64,000 nucleotides of DNA from Hybos culiciformis. Taxonomy: Eukaryota > Arthropoda > Insecta > Diptera > Hybotidae. The stretch spans positions 20,137,557 through 20,201,556 of the forward strand of contig OZ023273.1 of the NCBI GenBank assembly GCA_964007475.1, given 5' to 3'. Both the position numbers and the translations under genes were made by a program. Under the pieces are notes generated by a model. That model was not told the origin of the DNA. It worked only from the letters and a program-made list of their open reading frames with translations, and did not search any database. Each line of letters begins with the position of its first letter. The stretch's first letter is position 1. This document shows positions 61,101 through 64,000 of this stretch, piece by piece.

Positions 61101-64000
61101 ATAGATTTCACTACAAAAATCTACAATAAATCTATACGTAGTTAGGTACATATATATAATATACATTAATATTAATATCTATATTTAATACTTGATTATA
61201 AACTATAATAATCTTTTAAAAAATTATATACATAAATACTTGATAATTTATGTAACCATTTAAAAGAGACAAAAAAAAAATAAAAAATTACCAACAAAAT
61301 TTTATAAAAATTAATTATTTTGATGCTATCAGACATACCAAATCACGCTTCATATTAATCTTATTTTTAATTAATTGAATGTAACAAAATATCCATTTTT
61401 ATTTTTTTTTAGCACTTAATGAGAAAATTGTGAAAAAAAATTTGTTCAGACATTGTTTTGATCACGATAAAGTCATTTGTCATATAGAAATTTGAATTTA
61501 TTTCCGAACGTACATATACTTTATATATATATAATTTTTTGCACCCATTTGCTATAATATAATATAATGTTTTATTTTTATTAGAATTTAGAACTTTTTG
61601 AAAAGTTTACATATCTCTTTAATTATTATACTATTGCACGTTAATATTAATAAAATAAAAATAAAAATTCACAGGAAACCTTAAAAAATTTTTATCAAAA
61701 AATCTTCGAAATTTATTACATTGACATATGTGACATTTGCAAGAAAAAAACAGGAAAAAAAATGTTCAAAAAAAATCTTTTATGATCCATGAAGCTAATT
61801 GACATTTATGTAAATATGTCAACAAGAGTCTTTTGTTTCCATTATCTTCTTTATATGCAAAAAATAAAAAAATATGTAAAAAATCTTTAAGAACAGTAGC
61901 AAAAAAATATAAAATAAAAACCATAAAAATAAAATAAATTTTTTTTTTATATTTAAATTTTTTTTTTCATTCAAAAAAAAAAAAATTTTTTTTTACTAAT
62001 TGCTTAATATTTTGAATATTGTTTATATTTTAAGAAATCATATTTTCAGTGTTTTTTAACTAAAAAATAAATTCTTAGAATTAACAAAAATTTTAGAAAT
62101 AAAATAAGATAACATTTAAGTAGAATTATTTTGAAAAGAAAAATTCATGTGACAAGAAATTTAATAACATCAAATTAAAATACATCCTCAAAATTCATTC
62201 TTTGGGGTCGAATGAATTCATGTTAAAAGTGATTTGCATCACGAAAAGACAGATCTAATATTTTTTTTGTTTATTATCATTATGTTCTCTTAGTTTGTAT
62301 AGAAAACATTGGCGATTCCTTTCAAAAACCTGACCAACAAAAATTAAATTTATTAATAAATAAATGAGAAAAAAGCATTAAACATTATTTTATATATTTT
62401 AGTATGCAGAATATTTCACATTATAGATATTAAAAAATCATTAAAAATTTGTATCTTTTTACTTATATGATTTTACATTGATAAACTTTAGGAGGATTAC
62501 ACATTAGAAAATTTCTAATTCCATTTTTCCGCGTTTTTAAAGCCAAGATATATTTTGTTACTTCTTCTTTTATATCAAATTAAAAAAAAAAATGAACTAA
62601 TGACGCAATTTTTTAGACAATAAAAATTTCTTGTACCTGAACAAATATAACTAAAAAAAAAGAAAGAAAGAAAAACAAAATTTGCATCGCTGTAACATTA
62701 ACACGACACCGCGTGTGTTGTATATTGATTTCGACAAACTAAGAATGTTCTTGGGCAATTCCTTTTTCCAGCTAAGTAAGTATTTAAAAAAAGATTTTTT
62801 TTATGTTTTTTTAAAACAAAAGCATAAAAAATATGCGGTAAAAACCGAGACAAAGATTTTTTTTTTATAATTTCTAAAAATTTATATTGTTGTTTCTTAT
62901 GAGTTTTACTTTTACATTTTCAAGATTTGGAGAAATAATGTAAGTACATAATTATGAAGCAATGTTAAGTTAATAAATCTAAATGCTGGACGGTGTATAA
63001 TTTAGTTTAAAATTTGTTTAAACAAATATTGGCAACTCTTTTGTAGTCGATAATTCTTTTTTTTAGTCATAATGGAATGACAAAATAGTTCTTTTAGTTT
63101 TCAATTATTCACATTGAAAATACCATAAAATACAACAATTTATATTTTACAAATTTATTAATCAAACTTACTACACGAATTAATATTAAATAATATTTTC
63201 TTGTAATACAATAATTCAATAAATCTAATCTCAACACATATGAAATTCTTTACTTCATTCGAACCCATTTTCAACAATTTTTTTTCTTTGCTTTTATCAA
63301 ATAAAAGACACAAAAAACATTTTACTTTATTACAGAAAAAAAATAAAAATAAAAAAATATAAAATACAATAAAGTCATAAATTATGATGAATTTTGATTT
63401 TATTTTATTTTAGTTTGCATGAACTTTGGCATACCTGTTGCGATAATTGCAAAAAAAAATAAAAATTATTATTTTTTTTTTTGCCTTTCTCAAAGTCATA
63501 AGATTTCTGAATTTCTCATTTAATTTACGCAAGTAAGTATAATAAAAATAAATATGTACATTACTTTTGATTTGAAATTGAAATAAAACTCAAGGTTGGT
63601 TAACTATAATTAAACTTGTAACAGTGTAATTAAAAACAAAAAAAAACATGACATTTTGACAAGTACACTTTATTGTTCACAGAGCGATACCTTTAAGCAA
63701 AAATTTACAATTTAAAATTTCAGATAGAATTTTTATTAATTTTATAATTATTGTTCACACAAAATTTTCAAATTCGCAATGAGAACTTATATATTAGAAA
63801 GAAATTGCTTTAAAAAAAATTAAGTACACAGGATATGTGAATAAGATAAAACTATCAGGTGAAATATGCAATTTCAATTGACATTAAGATTAGCAAAGAA
63901 AATTGTATAGGTATATTAAACTTATGAACCTCATATATGATTTATTTTTATTTACACGAGCCGTAACAATATTTAAATGGTTTCCAATTTTTTGAAACTA
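58154..64000. other. A/T-rich non-coding stretch
   Basis: Apart from a (CAA)n microsatellite at 59116-59139 and many homopolymers, nothing can be supported. Short frames are low-complexity. Confidence 0.55.
59116..59139. repeat. (CAA)n microsatellite
   Basis: About eight AAC/CAA trinucleotides without interruption. On the opposite strand it yields a Leu/Val run with no gene context. Confidence 0.9.

Overview
The window is extremely A+T-rich eukaryotic DNA with dense homopolymer A/T tracts, (TA)n, (ATA)n and (CAA)n microsatellites and many short TATATGTACATA-type tracts. No long protein-coding gene, rRNA, intact tRNA or CRISPR array is visible. The base composition, the hAT-type elements, the degraded tRNA-derived SINEs and the Penelope-like trace fit an insect (or other arthropod) nuclear intergenic region or very long intron. 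I cannot name the species.

Layout. 1-16 kb: mostly featureless A/T DNA, with a hammerhead-like Penelope trace (6281-6320, minus) and a G+C-enriched island behind a good 3' splice site (10181-10283), the best candidate coding exon. 16.06-16.73 kb: a complete non-autonomous hAT element with a perfect 8-bp target duplication and a 33-bp perfect hairpin near one end. 17-31 kb: mostly featureless, with an old ~165-bp tandem duplication (21.5-21.8 kb), a second candidate exon (22396-22560), a G+C-richer short ORF (23995-24099) and an unrecognised 75-codon ORF (28799-29026).

31.5-43.3 kb is the repeat-rich core. It holds a Helentron/HINE-like foldback element interrupted by a 219-bp MITE, two more non-autonomous hAT elements with target duplications, a nested tandem structure whose centre is a ~2-kb G-rich 12-bp minisatellite (about 163 units), another foldback MITE, and degenerate ~180-200-bp tandem repeats. 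45.7-46.9 kb has two tRNA-derived SINE heads on the minus strand. 56.8-58.2 kb carries two more copies of the HINE-like family, one with the foldback head and one with the tail and a different internal minisatellite. The rest, including 58-64 kb, shows nothing supportable.

No genes can be seen working together; the biology here is repeat biology. Recurring themes are foldbacks, subterminal hairpins at the right end of all three hAT elements, and tandem arrays expanded inside larger repeats. The minisatellite has open frames reading Glu-Val-Arg-Ala or Ser-Glu-Gly-Gly repeats, which I regard as non-coding. All calls come from reading the sequence; no database or folding program was run.
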